From an uncultured Chlorobiaceae bacterium (GTDB taxonomy: Bacteria > Bacteroidota > Chlorobiia > Chlorobiales > Chlorobiaceae), in NCBI GenBank assembly GCA_903939765.1, contig CAJAIK010000098.1, positions 1 to 64,000 on the forward strand: a DNA stretch of 64,000 nucleotides, written 5' to 3'. The notes beneath the pieces are model-generated. The model ran no database searches, had not been told where the DNA came from, and saw only the letters and a program-made list of their open reading frames with translations. Of this stretch, positions 6,654 through 16,436 are shown piece after piece (the first letter of the stretch is position 1; each line of letters starts with the position of its first letter). Both the position numbers and the translations under genes were made by a program.

Positions 6654-7565
6654 ATGGAAACGAAAAGCGACTTGATCATTGAAGAGGCCATCAGGCTTTT
6701 ATCAGGCCACGGTGATGCAGAATGTGACGCTCTGGGCCATCACGAACAGTTGCTCCCCTCGATTGAAAAGCTCGAAGAGGTGGTTGAACTTCTCCGTTCG
6801 ATCATCTTTCCGGGCTATTTCGGCGGACCTGTCCTGCGGCAGCAGTCGCGCCATCACTTTCTGGGTGTGCGCATAGAAAAACTTTATGGATTGCTTGCAG
6901 GACAGATTCTCAGTGTTCAGCATTTCGACACGGAAAATAACGGTTCGGCCAACGCGGCAGAAAAAGCCTCCGAGTCCGCAAGCCAGTTCATAGGACTACT
7001 GCCTGACATCAGGCGGAAATTGTGCACGGATGTCAAGGCCATATACGACGGGGACCCGGCAGCAAAAAACTATGGAGAGATCATCTTCTGCTATCCCTCC
7101 ATCAGGGCCATGATCAATTACCGGGCGGCACATACCCTGCTTTCGCTCGGTGTGCCCCTGATTCCGAGAATCATTGCTGAAATGGCCCATTCGGAAACGG
7201 GCATCGACATTCATCCCGGAGCCCATATCGGCGACCATTTCTGCATTGATCACGGTACCGGTGTAGTCATTGGTGAAACCTGCATTATCGGCAACCACGT
7301 GCGGCTCTACCAGGGGGTAACACTTGGCGCGAAAAAGTTTGCCCTCGACGACGACGGCAACCCGGTCAAGAACCTGCCGCGCCATCCAATTATTGAAGAC
7401 AACGTCGTCATTTACTCGAACGCCAACATTCTCGGACGAATAACCATCGGCAAAAACTCGGTTATCGGAGGCAACGTCTGGCAGACCGTGAGCGTACCAC
7501 CAAATTCGAGGGTACTCCAGCAGAAAGCTGTTGAAAGCAGCTTTACTGACGGACTCGGTATATGA
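6654..7565 (+). CDS. cysE: Serine O-acetyltransferase
   Basis: The 303-residue protein has an alpha-helical N-terminal region and a C-terminal left-handed beta-helix built from hexapeptide repeats (about residues 185-285; GIDIHPGAHIGDHFCIDHG and GVVIGETCIIGN). It acetylates serine with acetyl-CoA, the first step of cysteine synthesis. The catalytic His region is seen in AHSETGIDIHPGA and DHGTGVVIGE. It lies between cysK and a cystathionine enzyme. The N-terminal extension is longer than in the E. coli enzyme, as in the epsilon-type members. The tail may mediate feedback or CysK binding, but this cannot be judged here. Confidence 0.95.
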   Translation: METKSDLIIEEAIRLLSGHGDAECDALGHHEQLLPSIEKLEEVVELLRSIIFPGYFGGPVLRQQSRHHFLGVRIEKLYGLLAGQILSVQHFDTENNGSANAAEKASESASQFIGLLPDIRRKLCTDVKAIYDGDPAAKNYGEIIFCYPSIRAMINYRAAHTLLSLGVPLIPRIIAEMAHSETGIDIHPGAHIGDHFCIDHGTGVVIGETCIIGNHVRLYQGVTLGAKKFALDDDGNPVKNLPRHPIIEDNVVIYSNANILGRITIGKNSVIGGNVWQTVSVPPNSRVLQQKAVESSFTDGLGI

Positions 7566-7591
7566 TAATCAGAGAAGTTTAAAAAGAGGAC

Positions 7592-8728
7592 ATGCAATTC
7601 GAAACCCTTGCCATTCATGACGGACAGGCTCCAGACCCCCATACAGGATCGGTAACCTTTCCTATTTACCAAACATCCACCTTCGAGCGCGAAGACTTGC
7701 AGCATCACGGCGAATTCTTTTACTCAAGAATCGGCAATCCTACCCGGAAAGCGCTCGAATCAACCCTTGCCCTGCTCGAAAACGGACGCTACGGCCTCGC
7801 CTTCGCCTCCGGAGTTGCCGCCACACTCGCGGCTCTCCAGGTGGTGAAACCCGGAGAACATATTGTTGCAAGCAGCGATATCTACGGCGGGAGTTACCGC
7901 ATTTTTGAGCAACTCCTCCGCCCTCTGGGAATCACAACAACCTACGCGGAAAGTGAAGCTACCCGGAGTTATGAAGCGGCTATCACCCCGGCAACCCGGC
8001 TGATCTGGATTGAAACACCAAGCAATCCGCTCCTCCAGCTCTCTGACATCCGGGCTCTTGCCTCGCTGGCAAAAGAGCGCGGTATTTTGCTCGCTGTCGA
8101 CAACACCTTTTTAAGCCCCTACTTCCAGCGTCCGCTTGAACTGGGTGCCGATATTGTTGTCCACAGCACGACCAAATATCTTGGCGGCCACAGCGACGTC
8201 ATCGGCGGTGCCGTCGTAACCTCGGACGCAGCGCTCCATACCATCATCAAAAACTACCAGGCAACAGCGGGGGCCATACCGGCTCCCTGGGACTGCTGGC
8301 TTATTCTCCGCGGTCTGAAAACGCTCAAAATCCGCATGAAAGAGCATGAAGCGAGTGCCCTGCACCTCGCCACAATCCTTGAACAGCACCCGGCGGTAGA
8401 ACGGGTCATCTATCCGGGCCTCACTTCCCACCCGCAGCATGAACTGGCCAAAGAGCAGATGAGCGGCTTCGGAGGCATGGTCACTTTTGCACTGAAAGGG
8501 GGACTTCCGGCTGTCGAACAACTGGTATCGCGAATCAAACTCTTTGTTTTGGCCGACAGCCTCGGCGGTGTGGAGTCGCTCATCGCCTCTCCGGCGAAAA
8601 TGACGCTCGGGGCCCTCTCCAGGGAAGAGCGTGCACGGAGAAAATGTACCGACAACCTCGTGCGCCTCTCCGTCGGTCTCGAAAATGCCGGGGATCTTGA
8701 GGCTGATCTGTTGAACGCGATTGCATGA
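7592..8728 (+). CDS. Cystathionine gamma-synthase / gamma-lyase family enzyme
   Basis: The 378-residue PLP enzyme has the family pattern FETLAIHDGQAPDP at the start and the cofactor lysine in STTKYLGGHSD (Lys195). The length fits MetB or MetC/CGL rather than MetY. Sequence alone does not firmly separate gamma-synthase (cysteine to methionine direction) from gamma-lyase (cystathionine to cysteine). Its place after cysE, with metY upstream, lets it link the cysteine and homocysteine pools. It starts 26 bases after the cysE stop and is likely cotranscribed. Confidence 0.88.
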   Translation: MQFETLAIHDGQAPDPHTGSVTFPIYQTSTFEREDLQHHGEFFYSRIGNPTRKALESTLALLENGRYGLAFASGVAATLAALQVVKPGEHIVASSDIYGGSYRIFEQLLRPLGITTTYAESEATRSYEAAITPATRLIWIETPSNPLLQLSDIRALASLAKERGILLAVDNTFLSPYFQRPLELGADIVVHSTTKYLGGHSDVIGGAVVTSDAALHTIIKNYQATAGAIPAPWDCWLILRGLKTLKIRMKEHEASALHLATILEQHPAVERVIYPGLTSHPQHELAKEQMSGFGGMVTFALKGGLPAVEQLVSRIKLFVLADSLGGVESLIASPAKMTLGALSREERARRKCTDNLVRLSVGLENAGDLEADLLNAIA

Positions 8729-8777
8729 CCAGATATGATGCCGTGCATAATTTGACGACAAAAGAAATAATGAAGAA

Positions 8778-8990
8778 ATGTCACAAATGATTACTATTGA
8801 GCTGAACGGACAACAACAGCCACTCCCGACCGGTTCGGCCGTAAGCGATATGCTTTCGATCATCGGCTCCGACGGAAAAAGCGTGGCCGTACTGGTCAAC
8901 CAGCAGATCATCCGCCCCGAAAACCGCCCAGCCCGCATACTGCAAGAGGGTGATCAGGTTGAACTTCTCATTTTCGCTGGCGGTGGCTAA
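8778..8990 (+). CDS. thiS: Thiamine biosynthesis sulfur carrier protein ThiS
   Basis: This 70-residue ubiquitin-like protein ends in FAGGG, exposing the C-terminal Gly-Gly that ThiF adenylates and that is converted to thiocarboxylate. The sulfur goes to thiazole synthase ThiG. The ATG at 8778 gives MSQMITIELNG; a second ATG at 8787 is also possible and would match typical short starts. The gene opens a tight thiS-thiG-thiH-thiF run. No TPP riboswitch is visible in the 49 bases upstream. Confidence 0.93.
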   Translation: MSQMITIELNGQQQPLPTGSAVSDMLSIIGSDGKSVAVLVNQQIIRPENRPARILQEGDQVELLIFAGGG

Positions 8991-9005
8991 CCGATTATAT
9001 TTATT

Positions 9006-9785
9006 ATGGATTTGTTACAACTTGGCTCTTACACCTTCTCCTCCCGCCTGATTCTCGGAACAGGAAAATTCAGCAGTGCAGCAGTGATGCTTCAGGCCGT
9101 CAGGGCATCCGGCGCGCAGCTCGTTACTGTGGCGCTGCGGCGCTTCAACCGGGAACAGGCCGAAGATGACCTTTTTGGCCCTCTTTCAGCAATCGAAGGG
9201 GTAACCCTTATGCCCAACACATCGGGAGCGTCAACCGCGGCCGAAGCGGTCCGTGCGGCCCATATTGCCCGTGAACTCTCCGGCAGCCCCTTTATCAAGG
9301 TAGAAATTCACCCGAACCCGCAGCATCTGATGCCCGACCCGATTGAGACATTCGAAGCCGCCCGGATTCTGGCAAAAGAGGGCTTTCTGGTCATGCCCTA
9401 CATCACCGCAGACCCGGTGCTGGCCAAACGGCTCGAGGAGGTCGGATGCGCCGCAGTGATGCCTCTCGGATCGGCCATCGGCAGCGGTCAGGGGCTCGCC
9501 AGTGCCGCGATGATTGAACTCATCATCCGTGAAAGCTCCATTCCGGTCATCGTTGACGCCGGACTGCGCTCCCCTTCCGAAGCCGCCCACGCCATGGAGA
9601 TGGGATGCGAAGCCGTGCTGGTCAACAGTGCCGTAGCGGTCGCAGGCAATCCGCCTGAGATGGCCGAGGCCTTTGCCGAAGCGGTTGCAGCAGGAAGAAA
9701 GGCATTCCGGGCCGGACTCATGCAAAAAAGCGGCTCAGCCATAGCGACCAGTCCCCTCACCTCCTTTCTGGGGGCAAACGGATGA
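9006..9785 (+). CDS. thiG: Thiazole synthase ThiG
   Basis: The 259-residue TIM-barrel protein contains the Schiff-base lysine in [10 protein letters not shown] (Lys98) and the phosphate-binding loops [12 protein letters not shown] and [17 protein letters not shown]. It condenses deoxyxylulose phosphate, dehydroglycine and ThiS thiocarboxylate to the thiazole of thiamine. Its stop overlaps the thiH ATG (ATGA), so translation of the two is coupled. Length is normal for the family. Confidence 0.96.
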   Translation: MDLLQLGSYTFSSRLILGTGKFSSAAVMLQAVRASGAQLVTVALRRFNREQAEDDLFGPLSAIEGVTLMPNTSGASTAAEAVRAAHIARELSGSPFIKVEIHPNPQHLMPDPIETFEAARILAKEGFLVMPYITADPVLAKRLEEVGCAAVMPLGSAIGSGQGLASAAMIELIIRESSIPVIVDAGLRSPSEAAHAMEMGCEAVLVNSAVAVAGNPPEMAEAFAEAVAAGRKAFRAGLMQKSGSAIATSPLTSFLGANG

Positions 9786-10879
9786 GTTTACCCGATTGGC
9801 TCACCAACGACCGGGAGACGGCTGCACTTGCCGCCATGCTTTCACCCGATTCATCAAGCTCCCTTGAAGCGCTTGCGGCCGAATCGAGAGCAATCACCCT
9901 GCGCCGTTTCGGTCGCACCATGACGCTCTACGCCCCGCTCTACCTCTCCAACTACTGCTCAAGCGGCTGCGTCTACTGCGGCTTTGCCTCCGACCGCAAA
10001 ACAGTGCGCCACCGTCTTGAACCCGACGAAACCAGCCGGGAGCTGGCGGCCATGAAAAAGCTCGGCATCAGCGACATCCTTCTGCTGACCGGTGAACGCA
10101 CCGCCGCTGCCGACTTTGACTATCTGCGGCGAAGTGTCGAAATTGCCGCCAAAACGATGCAGCGCGTCTCGGTTGAGGCCTTTCCCATGAGTGTCGCCGA
10201 ATACCGTGCTCTTGCCGACTGCGGCTGCACCGGCATCACCATCTACCAGGAAACCTACAACCGCAAACGGTACGAAGCGCTGCACCGCTGGGGACCGAAA
10301 AAAGATTTTATCGACCGGCTTGAAACCCCGGCAAGGGCACTGGAGGGTGGCATTAAAAACGTCGGGCTCGGCGTCCTGCTCGGCCTATCCGATCCGGTTG
10401 AGGATGCACTCTGCCTCTATCGCCACCTGCGCCACCTCGGACGCACCTGGTGGCGCGCCGGCATGTCGATCTCCTTCCCGCGCATGAGGCCCCAGACCGG
10501 CGGCTATGAGCCCCCCTTCCCCGTTGACGATCACCTGCTTGCCCGCATGATCTTTGCCTTCCGCATAGCGCTTCCGGATACCGAGCTGGTACTCTCAACA
10601 AGGGAGAGCGCCGCCTACCGCGACGGCATGAGCAGCCTTGGCATTACCAGAATGAGCATTGAAAGCCGCACCACCGTTGGCGGCTACCATGATACAGAGA
10701 ACAAGGAACAGGGGCAGTTTGAAATTTTTGATGACCGCACGGCCAAAGAGTTCTGCCTGGCCCTGCGCAAAAAAAACATCGAACCGGTTTTTAAAAACTG
10801 GGAACCAGCCTATAACGGCCCTTCAAAAGAGCAAAACAGTACAACGACTAACCCTTCAGAAACAAAACCATGCCATTGA
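9782..10879 (+). CDS. thiH: 2-iminoacetate synthase (radical SAM tyrosine lyase) ThiH
   Basis: The 365-residue radical SAM enzyme has the [4Fe-4S] motif CSSGCVYC (Cys59, Cys63, Cys66). It cleaves tyrosine to dehydroglycine and p-cresol, giving ThiG its glycine-derived unit without oxygen. Aerobes usually have the oxidase ThiO instead, so this choice points to an anaerobic or facultative lifestyle. It overlaps thiG by 4 bases and thiF by 10. The last 15-20 residues are Ser/Thr-rich and look disordered. Confidence 0.95.
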   Translation: MSLPDWLTNDRETAALAAMLSPDSSSSLEALAAESRAITLRRFGRTMTLYAPLYLSNYCSSGCVYCGFASDRKTVRHRLEPDETSRELAAMKKLGISDILLLTGERTAAADFDYLRRSVEIAAKTMQRVSVEAFPMSVAEYRALADCGCTGITIYQETYNRKRYEALHRWGPKKDFIDRLETPARALEGGIKNVGLGVLLGLSDPVEDALCLYRHLRHLGRTWWRAGMSISFPRMRPQTGGYEPPFPVDDHLLARMIFAFRIALPDTELVLSTRESAAYRDGMSSLGITRMSIESRTTVGGYHDTENKEQGQFEIFDDRTAKEFCLALRKKNIEPVFKNWEPAYNGPSKEQNSTTTNPSETKPCH

Positions 10880-11622
10880 CCGACAAACAGCGGGAGCGAT
10901 ACGCTCGCCACCTTGCATTGCAGGAAATCGGCGAAAAGGGACAGGAAAAACTGCTTGACGCAAAAGTGCTGGTGATCGGTGCCGGAGGGCTCGGCTCCCC
11001 TGTCGCCTTCTATCTTGCGGCTGCGGGCATCGGCACCATCGGCCTCATGGATGGAGACAAGGTCGATCTCAGCAACCTTCAGCGCCAGATTCTCCATACC
11101 ACTGACTCCATCGGGCAGGAGAAGGTCAATTCTGCCGAAGAGAGGCTGCACGACCTCGACCCCGACATAAAACTCACGCTTTACCCCTTCCGCCTCACCG
11201 CTGAAAACGCACCGGAGATCCTCGCCGATTACGACTTCGTGATTGACGCCACCGATAATTTCGATTCAAAATTCCTGATTGCGCGAGCCTGCCACAACGC
11301 ATCAAAACCCTACTCCCATGCCGGTATCAGGGAGTTTCACGGCCAGACCATGACCGTTCATCCCGGCAAAACCGCCTGCTACCAGTGTGTTTTCCACGAA
11401 GAAGGGGTGCCCGCCCCGGCCATGCCAAAAGGGCCACTTGGAGCGCTCCCCGGCCTTATCGGCTCCATACAGGCCACCGAAGCGATAAAAGAGATTCTCT
11501 CTATCGGAACACCCCTTGTCAATACACTCCTGACCTGCGATGCCCTCTCCATGACCATCCGCAAAGTAAGCATCCAGCGGGACCCCTCCTGCCCGGTCTG
11601 CGGAACCTTGCAGCCTGAATAA
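10870..11622 (+). CDS. thiF: ThiF/MoeB/HesA-type adenylyltransferase
   Basis: This 250-residue E1-like enzyme has the nucleotide-binding VIGAGGLGSP, the LSNLQRQ loop, a catalytic-Cys region and paired zinc cysteines (CYQC and CPVC). It adenylates the C-terminal glycine of a ubiquitin-like sulfur carrier. Overlap with thiH and the ThiS gene in the same run make ThiS the likely partner. MoaD of the molybdopterin pathway is a second possible partner, because no separate moeB is seen in the molybdenum block at 30-38 kb. Confidence 0.92.
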   Translation: MPLTDKQRERYARHLALQEIGEKGQEKLLDAKVLVIGAGGLGSPVAFYLAAAGIGTIGLMDGDKVDLSNLQRQILHTTDSIGQEKVNSAEERLHDLDPDIKLTLYPFRLTAENAPEILADYDFVIDATDNFDSKFLIARACHNASKPYSHAGIREFHGQTMTVHPGKTACYQCVFHEEGVPAPAMPKGPLGALPGLIGSIQATEAIKEILSIGTPLVNTLLTCDALSMTIRKVSIQRDPSCPVCGTLQPE

Positions 11623-11667
11623 AGGCCTCTTCAGGCCATTCCGGACGTTGCAGGAGTGGGGTAACGA

Positions 11668-12438
11668 ATGTACATTAGCAATGACCGGCACACCTCCACA
11701 GAACGGCCCGCATTACAGGAACGATATGCCAATCCAAAAAAAACGGTAGCAATGGAAAAAATAGCCGCAATACTTATTGCAGCCCATGTCATTGGTGACT
11801 TTTTTCTCCAGCCAAAAAAAATGGTGCGCAACAAGCGGCTGCCGATCATGCTCATTTTGCATGGCACCATACACGCCGGAACCTCCTGGATGCTGCTGCA
11901 GCTCTGGAACTGCTGGGAGGCCCCGCTCGCTGTTTTCGTCCTTCATACCATCATTGACCTCATCAAACAGCGCTACGGGGATGAGCGTGTCACCACCTTT
12001 ATTGCCGACCAGACGGCGCATCTCTTCAGCCTCATCATGCTTGCCAGTTTTCTCACCCAGGGTACGCATGGATCAGTATTCTCCGGTGCCGGATACCAGC
12101 TCTTTACAGGGTTTGCCGGCTTTGTCGCAACCATCAGGGGGGCAGGTTTTCTCATCACACTCTTCAACAGAGAACTCATCAGCAAAAACAATCTCAAACT
12201 TGACGGGCTGCAAAACGGAGAGGCACTCATCGGTCAACTGGAACGAGGGCTGATCTTCCTCTTTTTTCTGGCCAATCAACCCTCAATCATCGGTTTTCTT
12301 CTTGTGGCCAAAGCAATCCTGCGCCTGGAAGAGTCAAAAAAACAGAAACAGGCCGAATTCATTCTTGTCGGCACCCTGCTCAGCTTTGCGTCAGCCATAG
12401 CGATCTCTTTACTCACCCTCTGGGCCATGCAGCTCTGA
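11668..12438 (+). CDS. DUF3307 family integral membrane protein
   Basis: Multiple hydrophobic segments and the conserved pattern AHVIGDFFLQPKKMVRNKR, followed by a His-containing helix (ILHGTIHAG) and LHTIIDLIKQR, match DUF3307, whose function is unknown. The frame opens at 11668 after a GGAG. The conserved family start corresponds to the ATG at 11752 (MEKIAAIL), which would give 228 residues, and the first 28 residues look unlike the family. Its place after thiF suggests it is the last gene of the sulfur run, but linkage to sulfur metabolism is not shown. Confidence 0.7.
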   Translation: MYISNDRHTSTERPALQERYANPKKTVAMEKIAAILIAAHVIGDFFLQPKKMVRNKRLPIMLILHGTIHAGTSWMLLQLWNCWEAPLAVFVLHTIIDLIKQRYGDERVTTFIADQTAHLFSLIMLASFLTQGTHGSVFSGAGYQLFTGFAGFVATIRGAGFLITLFNRELISKNNLKLDGLQNGEALIGQLERGLIFLFFLANQPSIIGFLLVAKAILRLEESKKQKQAEFILVGTLLSFASAIAISLLTLWAMQL

Positions 12439-12544
12439 AAAAGAGTACGATTCCGACGAAACCGACGCATGAAGCAACATCTTGTGCAAGAACAGGATGA
12501 ACCCGGCTGGCAACATCCATTGAACCCCTTTCTCTACCTGAGAG

Positions 12545-13222
12545 TCACTTGGCTTTAGGCGAAAGAGTCTCGAATATAGACGCGAACTTGTTCACAAGAT
12601 AGGGCGCAAACAAAGTCAATCCTCCGCTCAGGAACTTGATGACCATATCGGTAGAGAGAGGCATCTCTCCCGTAAAGGCATAGGAGTAGAGGGTGAATGT
12701 CCCGAATCCGATAAAAATGAAGAGAATGACCATCATACCCATCATGGCTATCAGGCGGCTCACGCTTGCACGCATTACGGTAACCATCGTCGGCTTGCCT
12801 GAAGCATCCAGCTTTACCTCTTCTTTTCCATCTGTATTCGTGGTGAGACTGAGCTCAACGTCCTCAGAGAGGGCATCCCCCAATTTCCAACTGATCGTAC
12901 TGAGAGCTTTACGAATAAAAAGAATCGCTAAAATCGATCCAAACAAGACAACGCCGATAATGGTATAAACAAACCACTGGGATGGCGCTTTCCACTTATT
13001 CGGCTTCTCTTCTGCCTTTTGCACTGTGGCGGCCGTTTCCTTTACATTGTTGCCTTTTACCGCAACTCCTTGTGCAGCAGATCCTTGTGCGCTAACCCCT
13101 TGTGTGGCAGTTCCTGCCGATACGGAAGGATCCGGTGATGCGGCCATTATCGCAAGAGATGAAAATATGATTATCAAAAAAGCAATCATAGCGGTGCAAA
13201 TTTTTCGATAAAGCGTTTTCAT
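12545..13222 (-). CDS. Unrecognised membrane protein with signal peptide and low-complexity linker
   Basis: From the ATG at 13222 (good GGGGG-rich RBS) the 225-residue protein has a signal peptide or first helix (MIAFLIIIFSSLAIMAAS). A Gln/Gly/Ala-rich linker with degenerate QGV/QGS repeats follows (about residues 35-60). Three more hydrophobic segments lie near 92-112, 165-187 and about 198-215. The first two flank a polar domain rich in Asp, Glu and Thr. I recognise no family. A MotA/TolQ-like channel was considered but no signature was found. The frame continues upstream to 13291, but that extension lacks sense. It stands alone on the minus strand between two plus-strand operons. Confidence 0.6.
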   Translation of the reverse strand: MKTLYRKICTAMIAFLIIIFSSLAIMAASPDPSVSAGTATQGVSAQGSAAQGVAVKGNNVKETAATVQKAEEKPNKWKAPSQWFVYTIIGVVLFGSILAILFIRKALSTISWKLGDALSEDVELSLTTNTDGKEEVKLDASGKPTMVTVMRASVSRLIAMMGMMVILFIFIGFGTFTLYSYAFTGEMPLSTDMVIKFLSGGLTLFAPYLVNKFASIFETLSPKAK

Positions 13223-13598
13223 ACCACCCCCTGTTTTAATTGCTGAAATAGCGCTGAAGAAACCGTAAAAATAATAAATCACGCGAAACAATTAAAACCG
13301 TGTTCATTGGTGAGTATCCGTTTTGGAAGGATGTACCGTGCTGGAATGATGTGAATTTTGTTCTGCTTTATTTTGTGAATTTCTTCGCAATAAGCCCCGA
13401 GATGTCTTATACTTCAGTCTCAATCACTGTCTGAGTAAACAGTCCTGAAAAAAGGATGGATCAATCAGTATTCCCCTTTTCCCCTGCCTTAAACGGGAAA
13501 AGCTCTTTACCTCTCCTCTGTTCCGAACACGGAAAATTTCTCCACGGCCAATTCAGCAACAATCCTTTCGAACTTTTCGAAGACAAGCCCATCAAACC
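13223..13598. other. Intergenic region upstream of sucA
   Basis: The 376-base gap separates two divergently read genes and probably holds both promoters. Small dyads are visible, such as TCCTGAAAAAAGGA near 13446, but no long hairpin, terminator or convincing short gene. Minus-strand frames at 13461-13791 run into sucA and have no family features. Confidence 0.5.
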
Positions 13599-16427
13599 AT
13601 GATGCAGCAGTATAGCAGCAGCTCCTATCTTTTTGGAGGCAATGCCCCTTATATCGAAGATCTTTACGAAGCCTATCTCGACAATCCCGGTTCTGTTGCT
13701 GAAAGCTGGCGAGCCTATTTTGACGCCATGCAGAATGTGCCGGGCGCCAACGGCGACGGTCCGGATATTGCGCACTCCCCTGTACAGGCATCGTTTGCTG
13801 AACGAGCGCGCCTTGGCCCTATCTGCCGGGTGCTGGCCAGCCCTGATGCGGAACTGGGGCGCAAGCGGGTTTCGGTGCAGCAGCTTATTGCCGCCTACCG
13901 CAACATCGGTTCCCGCTGGGCCAACCTTGATCCGCTGAAGCGCCAGGAGCGGCCTGCACTGCCCGATCTTGAGCCCTCGTTTTACGGTTTTTCCGATACC
14001 GACATGGATATTGTCTTCAACACGAGCAATACCTATTTCGGCAACGAGAGCATGCCGCTGCGCGAACTGTTGCAGAATCTGCGCGAAACCTACTGCGGCA
14101 CCCTCGGCATAGAGTTCATGTACATTACCGACCAGACAGAAAAACGGTGGTGGCAGGCAAAACTGGAGACCATCCGCTCAAAGCCGGATTTCAGTGCGGA
14201 TAAGAAAAAGCATATTCTTGAACGACTTACGGCGGCTGAAGGGTTCGAGCGCTATCTGCATACCCGCTTTATCGGCCAGAAACGTTTCTCCCTTGAGGGT
14301 GGCGACAGCTTTATTGCCTCGATGGATGAGCTGATTCAGCGTGCCGGCAAGGCGGGAGTGCAGGAGATTGTCATCGGCATGGCGCACCGCGGAAGGCTCA
14401 ATGTGCTGGTCAACATCATGGGGAAAAATCCGCTCGACCTCTTTGCAGAGTTCGAGGGCAAACATGCTGACGATCTCCCTTCGGGCGACGTCAAGTATCA
14501 CCAGGGATTTACCAGTGACCTTGCCACTCCGGGAGGCCCGATCAATCTCTCGCTGGCCTTCAACCCCTCACACCTTGAAATTGTCAATCCCGTTGTTGAA
14601 GGGGCGGTAAAGGCGCGGCAGGTGCGCCGTGGCGACCGGGATGGCTCACAGGTGCTGCCGATACTGGTTCACGGCGATGCGGCATTCTCGGGCCAGGGTG
14701 TGATCATGGAGACCCTCAACCTTGCGCTTACCCGAGGGTACGGCACGGGAGGAACCGTCCATATTGTCATCAACAACCAGATCGGCTTCACCACCTCCGA
14801 CCCGCGCGACAGCCGTTCAACCACCTACTGCACCGATGTTGTCAAGATGATTGAGGCTCCGGTGCTCCACGTCAATGGTGACGACCCCGAATCGGTTGTG
14901 CTTGCAACACAGATGGCGCTCGATTACCGGCAGACCTTCAAGCGTGATGTGGTGATCGACATTATCTGCTTCCGCAAGCTTGGCCACAATGAGCAGGATA
15001 CACCGGCCATGACCCAGCCGCTGATGTACAAAAAAATAGCGCTGCATCCCGGCACCCGCAAACTCTATGCGGAGAGACTGGAATCGCAGGGCGTCATCAG
15101 CAAGGAATATGCCACCGCGCTCAGCAAGCAGTTCCGCAAAGATCTTGACGAGGGAAAGTACAGCACCAATCCGGTACTGGTCAATAAAACAATCTTTACG
15201 GCCGATCCGGCTGCCGGACACAATGAGGCCTCCGAAACCGGCGTTCCTACGGCGGAGCTGAGACGGCTCTCGGAGATGATTACAAAGATTCCTGAAGGGT
15301 TCCAGCTTCACCCTCTCGTTGAAAAAGTGGTGAACGACCGTGCCCGCATGGGTCGCGGCGAACAGCCTCTCGACTGGGGTATGGGTGAACACCTGGCCTT
15401 CGCCTCACTGGTTGCCGGAGGCTACCCGATCCGCATTACCGGCCAGGACTGCGGCAGGGGAACATTTTCACACCGCCACGCGGTATTCCACGACCAGAAG
15501 CGCGAAAAATGGGACTCGGGCACCTACATACCGCTTCAGAATGTGGCCGACAACCAGGCCGCCTTTACCGTCATCGATTCGGTGCTCTCCGAAGAGGCGG
15601 TGCTCGGCTTTGAGTATGGCTACTCCATCTCGGCACCCGATACACTGGTGATCTGGGAGGCGCAGTTTGGCGACTTTGCCAACGGAGCGCAGGTGCTGAT
15701 CGACCAGTTCATCACCTCCGGCGAGGTGAAGTGGGGGCTGGCCTCGGGCCTCACCCTCATGCTGCCCCACGGCTACGAAGGGCAGGGGCCGGAACACTCT
15801 TCCGCCCGTCCCGAGCGCTTTTTGCAACTCTGCGCCGAAAACAATATCGAGGTGTGCCAGCCGACCAACCCGGCCCAGATTTTTCATCTGCTCCGCCGCC
15901 AGATAACGACGATGAAGCGCAAGCCGCTGGTGATTCTCACCCCCAAATCGCTGCTCCGCAACAAGGAGGCGGTCTCACCGCTTGCCGATCTCTCTCAGGG
16001 GAATTTCCGGAACATTATCAGCGATGACTCAGCCTCTCCTGAGCATGTGCGCCGTCTCCTCGCCTGCTCCGGCAAAGTCTACTACGACCTCATCAACCGG
16101 CGCCGGGAAAACACGCAGGAAAATGTGGCCATTATCCGTATCGAACAACTGTACCCCTTCCCTTCCGAGGAGTTCCAGAGAGAGCTTGCACGCTACGCGC
16201 AACTGAAAGAGATTGTCTGGTGCCAGGACGAACCAAAAAATCAGGGGTACTGGCGTTTTCTCCAGCACTATATCATGAACGTGATGAGCCCGGGCCAGCA
16301 GTTCGGCTATGCAGGCAGGCTTGCATCGGCCTCTACCGCATGTGGCTACGGCGCAACCCATGCCATACAGCAGAAAGCTTTGCTCGATCAGGCTTTCGGT
16401 GAGTTCAGCCTTTTTTTCAATAAATAA
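13599..16427 (+). CDS. sucA: 2-oxoglutarate dehydrogenase E1 component
   Basis: The 942-residue length and N-terminal YLFGGNAPYIEDLYEAYLDN match the E1o family. Visible hallmarks are GMAHRGRLNVLVN, the ThDP/Mg site GDAAFSGQGV...NNQIGFTTSDPRDSRST and the transketolase-like C-terminal region HGYEGQGPEHSSARPERFLQ. It decarboxylates 2-oxoglutarate and passes succinyl to the E2 lipoyl domain. sucB follows after 9 bases and lpd after that, so the complete oxidative complex is encoded together. The start has a weak RBS; an immediately adjacent second ATG (13602) is equally possible. Oxidative use would be notable if this organism runs a reductive TCA cycle. Confidence 0.95.
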   Translation: MMQQYSSSSYLFGGNAPYIEDLYEAYLDNPGSVAESWRAYFDAMQNVPGANGDGPDIAHSPVQASFAERARLGPICRVLASPDAELGRKRVSVQQLIAAYRNIGSRWANLDPLKRQERPALPDLEPSFYGFSDTDMDIVFNTSNTYFGNESMPLRELLQNLRETYCGTLGIEFMYITDQTEKRWWQAKLETIRSKPDFSADKKKHILERLTAAEGFERYLHTRFIGQKRFSLEGGDSFIASMDELIQRAGKAGVQEIVIGMAHRGRLNVLVNIMGKNPLDLFAEFEGKHADDLPSGDVKYHQGFTSDLATPGGPINLSLAFNPSHLEIVNPVVEGAVKARQVRRGDRDGSQVLPILVHGDAAFSGQGVIMETLNLALTRGYGTGGTVHIVINNQIGFTTSDPRDSRSTTYCTDVVKMIEAPVLHVNGDDPESVVLATQMALDYRQTFKRDVVIDIICFRKLGHNEQDTPAMTQPLMYKKIALHPGTRKLYAERLESQGVISKEYATALSKQFRKDLDEGKYSTNPVLVNKTIFTADPAAGHNEASETGVPTAELRRLSEMITKIPEGFQLHPLVEKVVNDRARMGRGEQPLDWGMGEHLAFASLVAGGYPIRITGQDCGRGTFSHRHAVFHDQKREKWDSGTYIPLQNVADNQAAFTVIDSVLSEEAVLGFEYGYSISAPDTLVIWEAQFGDFANGAQVLIDQFITSGEVKWGLASGLTLMLPHGYEGQGPEHSSARPERFLQLCAENNIEVCQPTNPAQIFHLLRRQITTMKRKPLVILTPKSLLRNKEAVSPLADLSQGNFRNIISDDSASPEHVRRLLACSGKVYYDLINRRRENTQENVAIIRIEQLYPFPSEEFQRELARYAQLKEIVWCQDEPKNQGYWRFLQHYIMNVMSPGQQFGYAGRLASASTACGYGATHAIQQKALLDQAFGEFSLFFNK

Positions 16428-16436
16428 TATCCACGA

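Noticed and set aside
8111-8938. Long minus-strand frame opposite the cystathionine gene and thiS
   Set aside because: It is a mirror frame of well-identified plus-strand genes with no coherent domain.
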